A stretch of 64,000 nucleotides of DNA from Malaciobacter molluscorum LMG 25693 (GTDB lineage: Bacteria; Campylobacterota; Campylobacteria; Campylobacterales; Arcobacteraceae): assembly GCF_003544935.1 (NCBI RefSeq), contig NZ_CP032098.1:2294001-2358000 (forward strand). Reading direction: 5' to 3'. Below the pieces are notes generated by a model. It was not told the origin of the DNA. It worked only from the letters and a program-made list of their open reading frames with translations, and made no database searches. Below, in pieces: positions 49,765 through 59,521 of this stretch; positions within the stretch are counted from its first letter, which is position 1; every line of letters starts with the position of its first letter. A program made the position numbers and the translations under genes.

Positions 49765-49812
49765 TTAATTTAAGTTACAAAAAAAGTTATTTTAAAGTAT
49801 TACTATTTTTCT

Positions 49813-49880
49813 CACAATTGGAATTATTGTGTAAAATAATCAAGGAATGACTTTGTTGTGGCAATAAAATATTGTACAAT
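49813..49880 (+). promoter_or_regulatory. nuo operon promoter region
   Basis: A -10 TACAAT (49875-49880) and a weak -35 TTGTTG (49853-49858) have a 16-bp spacer, so initiation would be near 49887, about 28 nt before nuoA. Upstream, CACAAT (49813-49818) and ATTGTG (49826-49831) form an operator-like inverted repeat with a 7-bp spacer. Confidence 0.45.
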
Positions 49881-49914
49881 CGTTACATAATTAAATAATA
49901 CGGGATGAATTAAA

Positions 49915-50277
49915 ATGTCAACAGAACTACTTTTATCAGCAAGTGTCTTTGTTATAATGGGCCTAGTTTTAGTATCAGTTTTTGTATTAACTAGATACTT
50001 AGGACCAAATAATAAAGATGATAAACAAAAAAATACAGTATACGAAAGTGGGGTTTCTAACCCAGTAGGTACAACAAATCTAAGATTTTCTATCAAATTC
50101 TATCTTGTAGCAATCCTTTTTGTTATTTTTGATGTTGAAATTATTTTTATGTTCCCTTGGGCAGTAAATATTAGAGAACTAGGATTTTTAGGACTTGCAG
50201 AAATGTTTATGTTTATGGCATTGTTATTTGCAGGATTAATTTATATATATAAGAAAAAGGCGTTATCATGGGATTAG
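49915..50277 (+). CDS. nuoA: NADH-quinone oxidoreductase subunit A
   Basis: This 120-residue protein has three membrane segments. The conserved [21 protein letters not shown] loop (about residues 43-63) and the [11 protein letters not shown] stretch mark NuoA, part of the quinone-site junction of complex I. It overlaps nuoB by 10 bp. Confidence 0.97.
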   Translation: MSTELLLSASVFVIMGLVLVSVFVLTRYLGPNNKDDKQKNTVYESGVSNPVGTTNLRFSIKFYLVAILFVIFDVEIIFMFPWAVNIRELGFLGLAEMFMFMALLFAGLIYIYKKKALSWD

Positions 50278-50786
50278 GAGCGGAGTCTTCATTTGGTGAT
50301 TCTATAATCACTACAAAATTAGATCATGCAGTAAACTGGGGTAGATCTTATTCATTATGGCCTATGGTTTTTGGAACGGCATGTTGTGGTATTGAGTTTA
50401 TGTCTGTAGTTGGTGCAAAATATGATTTATCTAGATTTGGTGCAGAAGTTGTTAGATTTTCACCAAGACAAGCAGATTTAATGATTGTTGCAGGAACTAT
50501 TACATACAAACAAGCGCCAATTTTAAAGAAAATCTATGATCAAATGTGTGAGCCTAAATGGGTTATTTCAATGGGAGCATGTGCATGTTCAGGAGGTTTC
50601 TACGATAACTATACAACTGTGCAAGGAATTGATGAGATTATTCCAGTAGATGAATATGTATCAGGATGTCCTCCAAGACCAGAAGCAGTTTTAGATGCAG
50701 TTATGAGAATTCAAGAAAAAGCCCAAAAAGAATCAGTTCTAGATGATAGAGAAAAAAGGGATCACAAAGGATTTTTAGATGCATAA
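50268..50786 (+). CDS. nuoB: NADH-quinone oxidoreductase subunit B
   Basis: This 172-residue subunit carries the terminal cluster N2. Its ligands are the tandem Cys in [10 protein letters not shown], a Cys in MGACACSGG and a Cys in SGCPPRPEA. It passes electrons to quinone. It overlaps nuoA by 10 bp and nuoCD by 8 bp. Confidence 0.98.
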   Translation: MGLGAESSFGDSIITTKLDHAVNWGRSYSLWPMVFGTACCGIEFMSVVGAKYDLSRFGAEVVRFSPRQADLMIVAGTITYKQAPILKKIYDQMCEPKWVISMGACACSGGFYDNYTTVQGIDEIIPVDEYVSGCPPRPEAVLDAVMRIQEKAQKESVLDDREKRDHKGFLDA

Positions 50787-52410
50787 AAACGAATTATTAA
50801 TCAATTCTAGTGAAATAAGAAATACTATTAGTAAACTTAAAAATGATGGATATACACTTTTATTAGATATCACTGCAATTGATTATTTGAATTATCCAGA
50901 TGCTACAAATAGTAGATTTGCTGTAGTTTATGTATTAAGAGATCATACTTTCAAGAAATTTATTACTGTAAAAACTTTTGTTGATGATTCGACTTTAACT
51001 GTTGATACAATTTCAGATATGTTTTACAGTGCTAACTGGGCAGAAAGAGAAACTTATGACCAATATGGAATAATATTCAAAGGTCATCCAAACTTAAAAA
51101 GAGTTTTAAATCATCACCAATTTAAAGGTCATCCGTTAAGAAAAGATTACCCAACGACTAAAAGACAAATCTGTACAGAAACAGAAAGTTTAATGGATGA
51201 AATGACTCCATTATTAGAATCTTATGGTTATTCAAAAGAGGAACATGAAGATTTAATGTTTTTAAATGTGGGACCATCTCATCCAGCAAGTCATGGTACT
51301 ATTAGAAACTTCGTTGCTATGGAAGGTGAAACAATAAAAGCCTGTGTAACAGAAGTAGGATATCTACATAGAGGTTTTGAAAAATCTTGTGAATCACATA
51401 CTTACTCACAAGTAATTCCATATACTGATAGATTAAATTATTGTAGTGCAATATTAAATAATATTGGATATTCAAAAGCTGTTGAAGAGATGTTAGATAT
51501 ACAAATAACACCAAGAGCTAAAATGATAAGGATAATTATTGGTGAATTAAGTAGAATTATTGATCACTTAGTTTGTAATGCAGCAAATATGGTTGACCTT
51601 GGTGGATTAACAAACTTTTGGTATTTATTTGCACCAAGAGATAAAACATATGATTTATTGTCAAAATTAACTGGTGCTAGATTGACTAATACTTATACTA
51701 GAATTGGTGGATTAGAATTTGATTTATATGATGGATTTGAAAAAGATCTTGATGAAGTAATTAAGGATATTGAAAAAGGTATAGCAGATGCTTTATCTTT
51801 AGTAGAACATAATAAGATATTCTTAGATAGAACACAAGATGTAGGAGTAATAAAAGAAGATTTTGCGATTAGTGCAGGTATAACTGGACCAAATTTAAGA
51901 GCTTCTGGAGTTGCATTTGATTTAAGAAAAAATGCTCCTTATTATGGTTATGAAAATTTTGAGTTTGATATTGTTATTGGAAGTCATGGAGATGTTTATG
52001 ACAGAATAATGGTTAAATTTGAAGAGATAAGACAGTCAATTAGAATAATAAAACAAGCAATGAAAGAACTACCAGATGGACCATTAAATGTTGATGATCA
52101 AGGTGTATTTTTACCTGCTAAAAAAGATGTTTATGGAAATATCGAAGGATTAATGAATCAATTTAAATTAACTTTTGAAGGAATTAAAGTTCCTAAAGGA
52201 GAATATTATGGTTCAACAGAAGGTGCTAATGGTGAACTAGGATTTCATATCACAAGTGATGGTTCTGGAACACCTTACAAAATAAAATGTAGACCGCCAT
52301 GTTTTTATTCGTTAGGTGCTTATGCAAGAATTGTAGAAGGCGGAATGTTAGCTGATGCTATTGTAACAATGGCAAGTATGAACTTTATTGCAGGGGAGTT
52401 TGATAGATAA
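50779..52410 (+). CDS. nuoCD: NADH-quinone oxidoreductase fused subunits C and D
   Basis: This 543-residue protein joins NuoC (about 1-130, with [20 protein letters not shown]) to NuoD (about 155-543, starting [15 protein letters not shown]). NuoD motifs include [24 protein letters not shown] and the C-terminal [12 protein letters not shown]. These hydrogenase-like parts surround the quinone cavity. The fused form is known from several groups, but the subunits are separate in Campylobacter jejuni. The frame is continuous, and nuoE starts at its stop with a 1-bp overlap (TAATG). Confidence 0.97.
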   Translation: MHKNELLINSSEIRNTISKLKNDGYTLLLDITAIDYLNYPDATNSRFAVVYVLRDHTFKKFITVKTFVDDSTLTVDTISDMFYSANWAERETYDQYGIIFKGHPNLKRVLNHHQFKGHPLRKDYPTTKRQICTETESLMDEMTPLLESYGYSKEEHEDLMFLNVGPSHPASHGTIRNFVAMEGETIKACVTEVGYLHRGFEKSCESHTYSQVIPYTDRLNYCSAILNNIGYSKAVEEMLDIQITPRAKMIRIIIGELSRIIDHLVCNAANMVDLGGLTNFWYLFAPRDKTYDLLSKLTGARLTNTYTRIGGLEFDLYDGFEKDLDEVIKDIEKGIADALSLVEHNKIFLDRTQDVGVIKEDFAISAGITGPNLRASGVAFDLRKNAPYYGYENFEFDIVIGSHGDVYDRIMVKFEEIRQSIRIIKQAMKELPDGPLNVDDQGVFLPAKKDVYGNIEGLMNQFKLTFEGIKVPKGEYYGSTEGANGELGFHITSDGSGTPYKIKCRPPCFYSLGAYARIVEGGMLADAIVTMASMNFIAGEFDR

Positions 52411-52907
52411 TGAGTAAATTTAAATATACACCTGAAAATGAAGCAAAGTTTCAAGAACAGATAAAAAGATATCCAAATAGTAATTCAATGATGCTTCCTG
52501 CTTTATGGTTAGTACAAGAGCAAGAGGGATGGGTAAGTCCAGATGCTATGATATTTGTTGCAGAGAAATTAAATAAAGCTCCAATTGAAGTTTATGAATT
52601 TGCAACATTTTACACAATGTTTAATCTAAAACCAATTGGTACATATCATATTGAATTGTGTAAAACTTTATCTTGTATGGTAATGGGTAGCAAAGATTTG
52701 AAGAAATTCATTAAAGATACAATTGGAATTGGTCCTGGAGAAACAAGTGAAGATGGACTTTTTCATTTTAGTGAGGTAGAATGTTTAGGAGCATGTGGTG
52801 GTGCTCCAATGTTTGCATTAAATGGAGAATATCATGAGAATCAAAGTATTGATTCTTTAAAAAAAGTAATTGAGGAGTGTAGAAATGCTAGTAAAAGTAG
52901 TAAGTAA
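52410..52907 (+). CDS. nuoE: NADH-quinone oxidoreductase subunit E
   Basis: This 165-residue thioredoxin-like subunit holds cluster N1a. Its ligands are the Cys pairs CKTLSC and CLGAC. EFATFYTMFNLKPIG is typical. Together with nuoF it gives a NADH-oxidising module, which Campylobacter and Helicobacter lack in this form. The 3' end overlaps nuoF by 23 bp. Confidence 0.97.
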   Translation: MSKFKYTPENEAKFQEQIKRYPNSNSMMLPALWLVQEQEGWVSPDAMIFVAEKLNKAPIEVYEFATFYTMFNLKPIGTYHIELCKTLSCMVMGSKDLKKFIKDTIGIGPGETSEDGLFHFSEVECLGACGGAPMFALNGEYHENQSIDSLKKVIEECRNASKSSK

Positions 52908-54129
52908 AAATTTCGATATTCCTAATTCACATAAACTAGAAGTGGCAAAAGCTAACGGAAGATACTCTTCAATAGAAAAACTTTTTTCAATGCAACCAGA
53001 TGAAGTTACAGAAGAAGTTACTAAATCTAGTTTAAGAGGAAAAGGTGGAGGTGGTGCTCCATGTGGACCAAAATGGAAACTAATGCCAAAAGATGATCCA
53101 AGACCTGCTTATTTAATAGTTAACGGTGATGAATCTGAACCAGGAACATTTAAGGATAGACAAATATTTCAATATGATCCACATCTTTTAATTGAAGGTA
53201 TAATTTGTTCTTCGTATGCGATTAATGCTCATGATGCATATATTTATGTTAGAGGTGAATATAAATGGTTCATTGATAGATTAAATGAAGCAATAAAAGA
53301 AGCATATGATGATGGAATTATTGGTGAAAAAGTAATGGGACATGATTATAGAATGGACATTACTGTACACAGAGGTGGTGGAGCATACATTTGTGGTGAG
53401 AAATCTGCACTAATTGAATCGTTAGAAGGTAAACGTGGACATCCAAGATTAAAGCCACATGGAAAAGAATGTGAATGGTTTTTTGATAATCCTGCAACTG
53501 TTAATAATGTTGAAACAATCGCTACTGTACCTTTTATAGTAGAAAATGGTTATCAAGCATATACAGCATATGGTACAGAAAAATCACCAGGAACTATGTT
53601 ATTTGCCATGAGTGGCCCAGTTAAAAATCCTGGAGTTTATGAACTAGCTTTTGGAAATAAAATGATTGATGTAATTAATCAAATTGGTGGAGGGATGCAA
53701 GATGGAAAGAAATTGAAAGCTGTAATCCCTGGAGGTTCTTCATGTCCAATTTTAACTGCAAAAGAAGTTGAAAAAGCTGTTCTTGATTATGAATCAATGT
53801 GGGACATAGGTTCAACTCTTGGTACAGGAGGGATGATGATCATAGATGATAGTATGAATATGGTTGATGTAGCTAAAAACATAATCGAATTCTATCATCA
53901 TGAATCTTGTGGCCAATGTACTCCATGTCGAGAGGGTTGTGGTTGGATAGATAAAATACTTGCAAAAGTATTAGCTGGTGAAGGTACTAAAAAAGATTTA
54001 GAAACAATTTTGGAGGTTTGTGACACAATGAATGGTAAAACAATCTGTGTGTTCGCACCGGCTGTTAAAGATATTATAAAAAGTATTTTAATTAAATTTG
54101 AAGATGAATTTATAAAAGAAATAAAATAA
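52885..54129 (+). CDS. nuoF: NADH-quinone oxidoreductase subunit F
   Basis: NuoF binds NADH, FMN and cluster N3. It has SLRGKGGGGAPCGPKWKLMP for FMN/NADH binding, VNGDESEPGTFKDR, RGGGAYICGEKSALIESLEG, and the N3 ligands in SCGQCTPCREG with a further Cys in CVFAPAV. I take the ATG at 52885 (MLVKVVSK, 414 residues), because GAGGAG lies 7 bases before it. A TTG 15 bp upstream is less likely. It ends 19 bp before gltA. Confidence 0.97.
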   Translation: MLVKVVSKNFDIPNSHKLEVAKANGRYSSIEKLFSMQPDEVTEEVTKSSLRGKGGGGAPCGPKWKLMPKDDPRPAYLIVNGDESEPGTFKDRQIFQYDPHLLIEGIICSSYAINAHDAYIYVRGEYKWFIDRLNEAIKEAYDDGIIGEKVMGHDYRMDITVHRGGGAYICGEKSALIESLEGKRGHPRLKPHGKECEWFFDNPATVNNVETIATVPFIVENGYQAYTAYGTEKSPGTMLFAMSGPVKNPGVYELAFGNKMIDVINQIGGGMQDGKKLKAVIPGGSSCPILTAKEVEKAVLDYESMWDIGSTLGTGGMMIIDDSMNMVDVAKNIIEFYHHESCGQCTPCREGCGWIDKILAKVLAGEGTKKDLETILEVCDTMNGKTICVFAPAVKDIIKSILIKFEDEFIKEIK

Positions 54130-54148
54130 TTAACTCAAGGAGAAAAAT

Positions 54149-55435
54149 ATGGCAAAGAATACAATGACATTAACTGATAATAGAACTGGTGCTTCTTATG
54201 AATATAATATTATTGATGGTACAAGAGGACCAAGTGTTGTAGATATTAGAACATTCTATAAAGATTCAGGCATGTTTACATATGACCCAGGTTATACTTC
54301 AACTGCATCTTGTGAGTCTAAAATTACATTTATTGATGGTGAAAATTCTGAATTAAGATATAGAGGATATGATATTACAGAACTCGCAGGAAAAAGATCA
54401 TACCTTGATGTTTCTTATTTATTAATGATGGGAAGATTGCCATCTGAAGAAGAATCAAAAAACTTTGATTTAGAGATTAGACATAGATCATTTTTAAATG
54501 AAGGAATTATTAGATTATTTGATGCACTTCCAGATGGTGCACATCCAATGGCAACAATGGGTGCAGCAACTACTGCATTATCAGCATTTTACAAAGACCA
54601 CTTACATTTAGAAGATGAAGAAGAATTCAAAACAATGCGAAGAAGAATTTTAGCAAAAATGCCTACTATTGCAGCAATGGCATATAGAAATTCTATTGGA
54701 ACACCATTAATTTATCCAGATGTAAATAGATATTTCACAGAAAACTTCTTATACATGTTAAGATCATATCCAGGTGGAAAAATGAAATATCTTGGAAATG
54801 GATTAAATGATGAAATTAAACAGGTTGAAGTTGATGCACTTGATGCAATTTTAACTTTACATGCAGATCATGAACAAAATGCTTCAACTACAACAGTTAG
54901 AAATGTAGGTTCAACTGAAGCTCATCCGTATGTAGCAATTTCTTCAGGGATTGCAGCGTTATGGGGAAGTGCACATGGGGGAGCTAATGAAAAAGTAATG
55001 GATCAACTAAGATTAATTGGTGATGTTAAAAATGTACCTGAATATATTGCAAGAGCAAAAGATAAAAATGATCCATTTAGACTTATGGGATTTGGACATA
55101 GAGTTTATAAAAATAGAGATCCAAGAGCTGAAACTCTTAAAAAATTACAAGATCAATTAAAAGAAGAATTAAACCTTGATTCTAAACTATTAGATATTGC
55201 ACATGCAGTTGAAGAAGCAGCATTAAGTGATGATTATTTTAAAGAAAGAGGATTATATCCAAATATTGACTTTTATTCTGGTGTTATATTAACAGCACTA
55301 AAAATCCCAGTAGCTATGTTTACACCTATTTTTGTGATTGGAAGAATTCCAGGATGGATTTCACAATGGTCTGAATTAAAACAAGATCCTTCACATAAAA
55401 TAGCAAGACCAAGACAACTATATACAGGTAACTAA
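54149..55435 (+). CDS. gltA: Citrate synthase (type II, hexameric class)
   Basis: This 428-residue enzyme condenses acetyl-CoA and oxaloacetate at entry to the TCA cycle. Catalytic segments are HADHEQNASTTTVR, GSAHGGANEKV, FGHRVYKNRDPRAE (His) and NIDFYSGVI (Asp). Length and N-terminal domain match the E. coli-type NADH-sensitive enzymes. It is placed between nuoF and nuoG with gaps of 19 and 33 bp and its own ribosome-binding site, so it is almost certainly part of the nuo transcript. No promoter or terminator is evident in the gaps. Confidence 0.98.
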   Translation: MAKNTMTLTDNRTGASYEYNIIDGTRGPSVVDIRTFYKDSGMFTYDPGYTSTASCESKITFIDGENSELRYRGYDITELAGKRSYLDVSYLLMMGRLPSEEESKNFDLEIRHRSFLNEGIIRLFDALPDGAHPMATMGAATTALSAFYKDHLHLEDEEEFKTMRRRILAKMPTIAAMAYRNSIGTPLIYPDVNRYFTENFLYMLRSYPGGKMKYLGNGLNDEIKQVEVDALDAILTLHADHEQNASTTTVRNVGSTEAHPYVAISSGIAALWGSAHGGANEKVMDQLRLIGDVKNVPEYIARAKDKNDPFRLMGFGHRVYKNRDPRAETLKKLQDQLKEELNLDSKLLDIAHAVEEAALSDDYFKERGLYPNIDFYSGVILTALKIPVAMFTPIFVIGRIPGWISQWSELKQDPSHKIARPRQLYTGN

Positions 55436-55468
55436 TAAATTGCTGATACTTAAAGGAGATATCAAAAT

Positions 55469-56905
55469 ATGAGTGAAATAGTAAAAATATCAGTAAATGG
55501 TGAAGAATTAGAAGCTCCAAAAGGAGGACTTCTAATTGATACTTTATTAGATGAGAAAATACATATTCCTCATTTTTGCTATCATCAAGCACTAGGGAAA
55601 GATGGAAATTGTAGAATGTGCATGGTTGAAATTGAGGGACAAAAAAGACCTCAAATTGCATGTGATACACCTATTAAAGATGGAATGATTGTAAGAACAA
55701 AAGGTGAAAATATAGAAAAAGTTCGAAGAGATATTTTAGAACTTGAACTAATAAATCACCCTATTGATTGTCCAACGTGTGATCAAGCAGGAGAATGTAA
55801 ATTACAAGATTATTATATGCAATCAGGTTTCTATGAATCAAGAGTGAATGTTGATAGTAAAAATAATGCGAGAAAAAGAGTAGACCTTGGTGCTAATGTA
55901 ATGCTAGACCAAGAAAGATGTGTATTATGTACAAGATGCGTAAGATTTTGTTCTGATATAACAGGAACAAATGAACTTGGAGTAATAAATAGAGCAGACC
56001 ATTCTGTAATTGGAACTTTTCCTGGTCGTCCTTTATCTAACCCTTATGCTATGAATGTAGTTGATTTATGTCCTGTTGGTGCATTAACAAGTAAAGACTT
56101 TAGATTTAAGCAAAGAGTATGGTTTTTAGAGACTTTTGATGCTATTTGTAATGGTTGTTCAAAAGGTTGTAATATCCATGTTGATCACAGAAAAGAAAAA
56201 TATAAAGATGACCAAATATTTAGATTTAGACCAAAAGTAAATAAATCTGTAAATGGACACTTTATTTGTGATGAGGGAAGATTATCTTACCATGAAGAGA
56301 ATAAAAATAGATTTTTAACTCCAATAGTAGATTCAAAAGAATCAACTTTAGAAAATTCATTAGCAGCAATGTTTAAATTAATAGCAACAAATGAAAATAT
56401 CTTATTTATTGTTAGTCCAAATTTATCATGTGAAGAGCTTCAAAATATAAACTCTCTTGCATCTTTAACAAACTCAAGTGTTTCTGGATATTCTCCTAAC
56501 TATATTGATAATTCTTTTGGTGATGATTATTTAAAAAAGAGTGATAAGAGTGCAAATAGAAGTGCTTTTAAAGAATATAATATCAATGAAGATGAAGATG
56601 ATTTTAATAATAAATTAAATAATGCTACTTTAGTTGTAATATTTGATAATAACTATTTTGATGAAAATTTAACTTTATTAGATAATAAAAAAGTTGTAAC
56701 TTGTTTTTCACATAATTGTTTAACAATTAGAAAATCAAATGTTGCTATTCCTGTTTCATCATTTTATGAAAAAAGTGGAACTTATATAAATTGTGATGGT
56801 ATTAAACAAAAAGTTGTATCTAAAATGAATAAAGAAAATCCAGCTTTAAGTGTAACTTCTTTATTAGAAGAATTAAAAAGTATGGTTGAAAAAGGAAATA
56901 TATGA
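55469..56905 (+). CDS. nuoG: NADH-quinone oxidoreductase subunit G, short form
   Basis: This 478-residue NuoG is much shorter than the roughly 800-900 residues of most bacteria. All iron-sulfur motifs of the N-terminal half are kept: N1b (Cys37, 48, 51, 65), N5 (His97, Cys101, 104, 110), N4 (Cys151, 154, 157 and 201) and an N7-type set (Cys227, 230, 234, 267). Past about residue 285 the molybdopterin-enzyme-like domain is reduced to a poorly conserved remnant. The stop overlaps nuoH by 4 bp (ATGA), so it is not a recent truncation. Confidence 0.95.
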   Translation: MSEIVKISVNGEELEAPKGGLLIDTLLDEKIHIPHFCYHQALGKDGNCRMCMVEIEGQKRPQIACDTPIKDGMIVRTKGENIEKVRRDILELELINHPIDCPTCDQAGECKLQDYYMQSGFYESRVNVDSKNNARKRVDLGANVMLDQERCVLCTRCVRFCSDITGTNELGVINRADHSVIGTFPGRPLSNPYAMNVVDLCPVGALTSKDFRFKQRVWFLETFDAICNGCSKGCNIHVDHRKEKYKDDQIFRFRPKVNKSVNGHFICDEGRLSYHEENKNRFLTPIVDSKESTLENSLAAMFKLIATNENILFIVSPNLSCEELQNINSLASLTNSSVSGYSPNYIDNSFGDDYLKKSDKSANRSAFKEYNINEDEDDFNNKLNNATLVVIFDNNYFDENLTLLDNKKVVTCFSHNCLTIRKSNVAIPVSSFYEKSGTYINCDGIKQKVVSKMNKENPALSVTSLLEELKSMVEKGNI

Positions 56906-58185
56906 CAACAGTTTCTATTATAGCAATTATAATTAACATAACTATTTCCCTTACTTTAGCAACAGGGATGACTCCTGTTTTAGTATGGTGGGAAAGAAGA
57001 GTTGCAGGTTTTATTCAAGATAGAGCTGGACCAAATAGATGTAATATAGGACCTATTAGATTAGGTGGATTAATACAAAGTATTGCTGATATGTTAAAAC
57101 TTGTATTTAAAGAAGATTTTACTCCTTCACATATTAAATATAAGTTTTTCTTCTCATTAGCACCAATTATACTTTTTTTCTGTGTATTTTTAACTTTTGG
57201 TGTAATACCTTTTGCAGATAATTTAGTAATAGATGGACAATCAATCATGATGCAAGCATTACCTATTCAACTAGGTGTTATGTGGTTCTTAGCTTATGCA
57301 GGATTATCAACATATGGTATTATTCTTGGTGGTTACTCTTCTGGAAGTAAATTTGGTATTTTAAGTTCAATTAGAGCAACAGCACAAGTTATTTCATACG
57401 AAGCTGCAATGGCATTATCAGTTGTATCAATGTTATTAACTTATGGTTCTATTCATTTAGGTGATATAGTTGCCTCTCAAGGAGATACTTTATTAGGATT
57501 TATTCCTTCATGGGGTGTATTTATGCAACCACTTGCTGCATTAATTTTTATTGTAACGGCTTTTGCAGAAACAAATAGAACTCCATTTGATATTGCAGAA
57601 GGTGAATCAGAAATTGTTGCAGGTTATCATACAGAATATTCTGCAATGAAATTTGGACTTTTTCAAGTTGGAGAATTAGCTGCAATGTGTGCAGCCAGTG
57701 CAATAATTGTAACTTTATTTTTTGGTGGATATCAAATACCTTGGTTAGATACACAAACATTAAAAGATAATATTGATTATGTAATGATTGCTATAATGAT
57801 AATAGTTCCGCTTAAAATATTCTTTTTAACAAAATGGATGAAAAAGAATAATAATTGGGGAGATTCAAATAATATTAGATCAAAAGAAACTGCAATTTTA
57901 ACAAAATTATTTTGGGCAATTGCAATAATTATTGTTGCACTATTTGCATGGTTTTTATCTACAGGATTAAGTACAAATGGTGTAGCTATTACAGTAGCAG
58001 TTTTACAAGTATTAACATTTATAGTTAAATTTTTACTAGTTGCATTAGTATTTATTTGGATTAGATGGACATTACTTAGATTTAGATATGACCAACTTCA
58101 AATGCTTGGTTGGAAAGTGTTATTACCTTTATCTTTATTAAATATAGTAATAACAGCAACATATATTGTAGTTACAGGAAGTTAA
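56902..58185 (+). CDS. nuoH: NADH-quinone oxidoreductase subunit H, with internal insertion
   Basis: This 427-residue membrane subunit helps form the quinone channel. Canonical parts are WWERRVAGFIQDRAGPNR (residues 29-46), ETNRTPFDIAEGESEIVAGY (223-242) and the last helix region IWIRWTLLRFRYDQL (about 385-399). Between FFGGY (273-277) and that last region lies about 90 extra residues, including two added hydrophobic segments (about 293-309 and 336-353). Typical NuoH is about 325-335 residues. The 5' end overlaps nuoG by 4 bp; nuoI follows after 1 bp. Confidence 0.96.
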   Translation: MTTVSIIAIIINITISLTLATGMTPVLVWWERRVAGFIQDRAGPNRCNIGPIRLGGLIQSIADMLKLVFKEDFTPSHIKYKFFFSLAPIILFFCVFLTFGVIPFADNLVIDGQSIMMQALPIQLGVMWFLAYAGLSTYGIILGGYSSGSKFGILSSIRATAQVISYEAAMALSVVSMLLTYGSIHLGDIVASQGDTLLGFIPSWGVFMQPLAALIFIVTAFAETNRTPFDIAEGESEIVAGYHTEYSAMKFGLFQVGELAAMCAASAIIVTLFFGGYQIPWLDTQTLKDNIDYVMIAIMIIVPLKIFFLTKWMKKNNNWGDSNNIRSKETAILTKLFWAIAIIIVALFAWFLSTGLSTNGVAITVAVLQVLTFIVKFLLVALVFIWIRWTLLRFRYDQLQMLGWKVLLPLSLLNIVITATYIVVTGS

Positions 58186-58186
58186 T

Positions 58187-58693
58187 ATGGGAATAAAAGT
58201 AGTACCAAGACATGGACAGTCATTAAAAGATAAACTATATTTACCTGCTATTGCAGGTGGTATGAAGACAACTTTTACACATTTTTTCAAAAACTTAAAA
58301 GATACATCTAATTTAAGAACTATGTCATACCCAGAAGTACAACCTAATGACTTAAATGAAAGATATAGAGGTGTACATAGACTTACAAAATGGTCTGATG
58401 GTAGTGAAAAGTGTGTAGCATGTTATATGTGTGCAACAGCTTGTCCTGCAGAATGTATTTTTATTGATGCAGAAGAGAGATTTGATGGAGTTGCAGAAAA
58501 AAGACCTAAACAATTTAAAATTGATCTTTTAGAGTGTGTTTATTGTGGATATTGTGTAGAGGCTTGTCCATGTGATGCAATCAGAATGGATACAGGTATT
58601 TTTTCATTTACAGGATCAAAAAGAGAAGATTTTGTTGTAGATAAACAATACCTTATGTCAAATGAGCGTTCAAAGGATTTAAATGATGGCTGA
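58187..58693 (+). CDS. nuoI: NADH-quinone oxidoreductase subunit I
   Basis: This 168-residue peripheral-arm protein binds clusters N6a and N6b. Its two 4Fe-4S motifs are CVACYMCATACP and CVYCGYCVEACP. It links NuoG to NuoB in the electron chain. The end overlaps nuoJ by 11 bp. Confidence 0.98.
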   Translation: MGIKVVPRHGQSLKDKLYLPAIAGGMKTTFTHFFKNLKDTSNLRTMSYPEVQPNDLNERYRGVHRLTKWSDGSEKCVACYMCATACPAECIFIDAEERFDGVAEKRPKQFKIDLLECVYCGYCVEACPCDAIRMDTGIFSFTGSKREDFVVDKQYLMSNERSKDLNDG

Positions 58694-59210
58694 TATTATT
58701 TTTCTTGCATTAAGTGCTTTTGCAATTGCTGGTGCAATAGCAATGTTAACAAATAAAAGCCCAATATATAGTGCATTAGGTTTATTGATTACTATGTTAT
58801 CTATTGGTGGTTTATTTGCATTATTAAGTGCAAGCTTTTTATTTATGGTTCAAATAATAGTATATGCAGGTGCAATTATGACTCTTATACTTTTCATTTT
58901 AATGTTTCTTAATATTAAAGAAGAAGATTTACCGAATGAACCTAAAAAATACCCTTTGATTGGATTAGGTCTTATTTTAATGATACCTTTAAATATTTTA
59001 GTATTAAAAGCTGTATCAAATCTTCCTAGTAAAGATTTAAATATAACAAATTCAGATTTTGGGGATATTAAACCAGTGGGAATTGCATTATATAATAATT
59101 GGCTAATATCTTTTGAATTAATTTCTATTTTACTTTTAGTAGCATTAGTAGGTTCAATTGTTCTTGCAAAAAGAAGAAAGCCTAAAGAAAAAAGAGGAGA
59201 ACAACAATGA
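58683..59210 (+). CDS. nuoJ: NADH-quinone oxidoreductase subunit J
   Basis: This 175-residue protein has five membrane segments. FLFMVQIIVYAGAIMTLILFIL is the conserved helix with the pi-bulge of NuoJ. Two consecutive ATG codons (58683 and 58686) may serve as start. It overlaps nuoK by 4 bp. Confidence 0.96.
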   Translation: MMADIIFLALSAFAIAGAIAMLTNKSPIYSALGLLITMLSIGGLFALLSASFLFMVQIIVYAGAIMTLILFILMFLNIKEEDLPNEPKKYPLIGLGLILMIPLNILVLKAVSNLPSKDLNITNSDFGDIKPVGIALYNNWLISFELISILLLVALVGSIVLAKRRKPKEKRGEQQ

Positions 59211-59521
59211 TAAGTTTAACATCATATGCATTTGTTTCAATGATACTATTTTCAATAGGGGTTATTGGGGTTATTGCAAGAAGAAATATTTTTGTAATAT
59301 ATATGTCAATTGAATTAATGCTAAATGGAATTACACTATTTTTTGTAACATTTGCTAGATATCATTTTAATTTAGATGCACAAATAATTTCTATATTAGT
59401 AATCGCTATAGCAGCAGCAGAAGCAGCAATATTTTTATCAGTTATAATTTTACTATTTAGATCTAAAAAATCACTTGATACTGATGTATTCAATACTCTA
59501 ACACAAGGAGAAAATTCATGA
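59207..59521 (+). CDS. nuoK: NADH-quinone oxidoreductase subunit K
   Basis: This 104-residue protein has three membrane segments. The conserved membrane Glu are in MSIELMLNG and AAAEAAIFLS, which form part of the proton path. It overlaps nuoL by 4 bp. Confidence 0.97.
   Translation: MISLTSYAFVSMILFSIGVIGVIARRNIFVIYMSIELMLNGITLFFVTFARYHFNLDAQIISILVIAIAAAEAAIFLSVIILLFRSKKSLDTDVFNTLTQGENS

Noticed and set aside
52870-52884. TTG start for nuoF
   Set aside because: GAGGAG is well placed for the ATG at 52885, and the TTG would put that site inside the gene.
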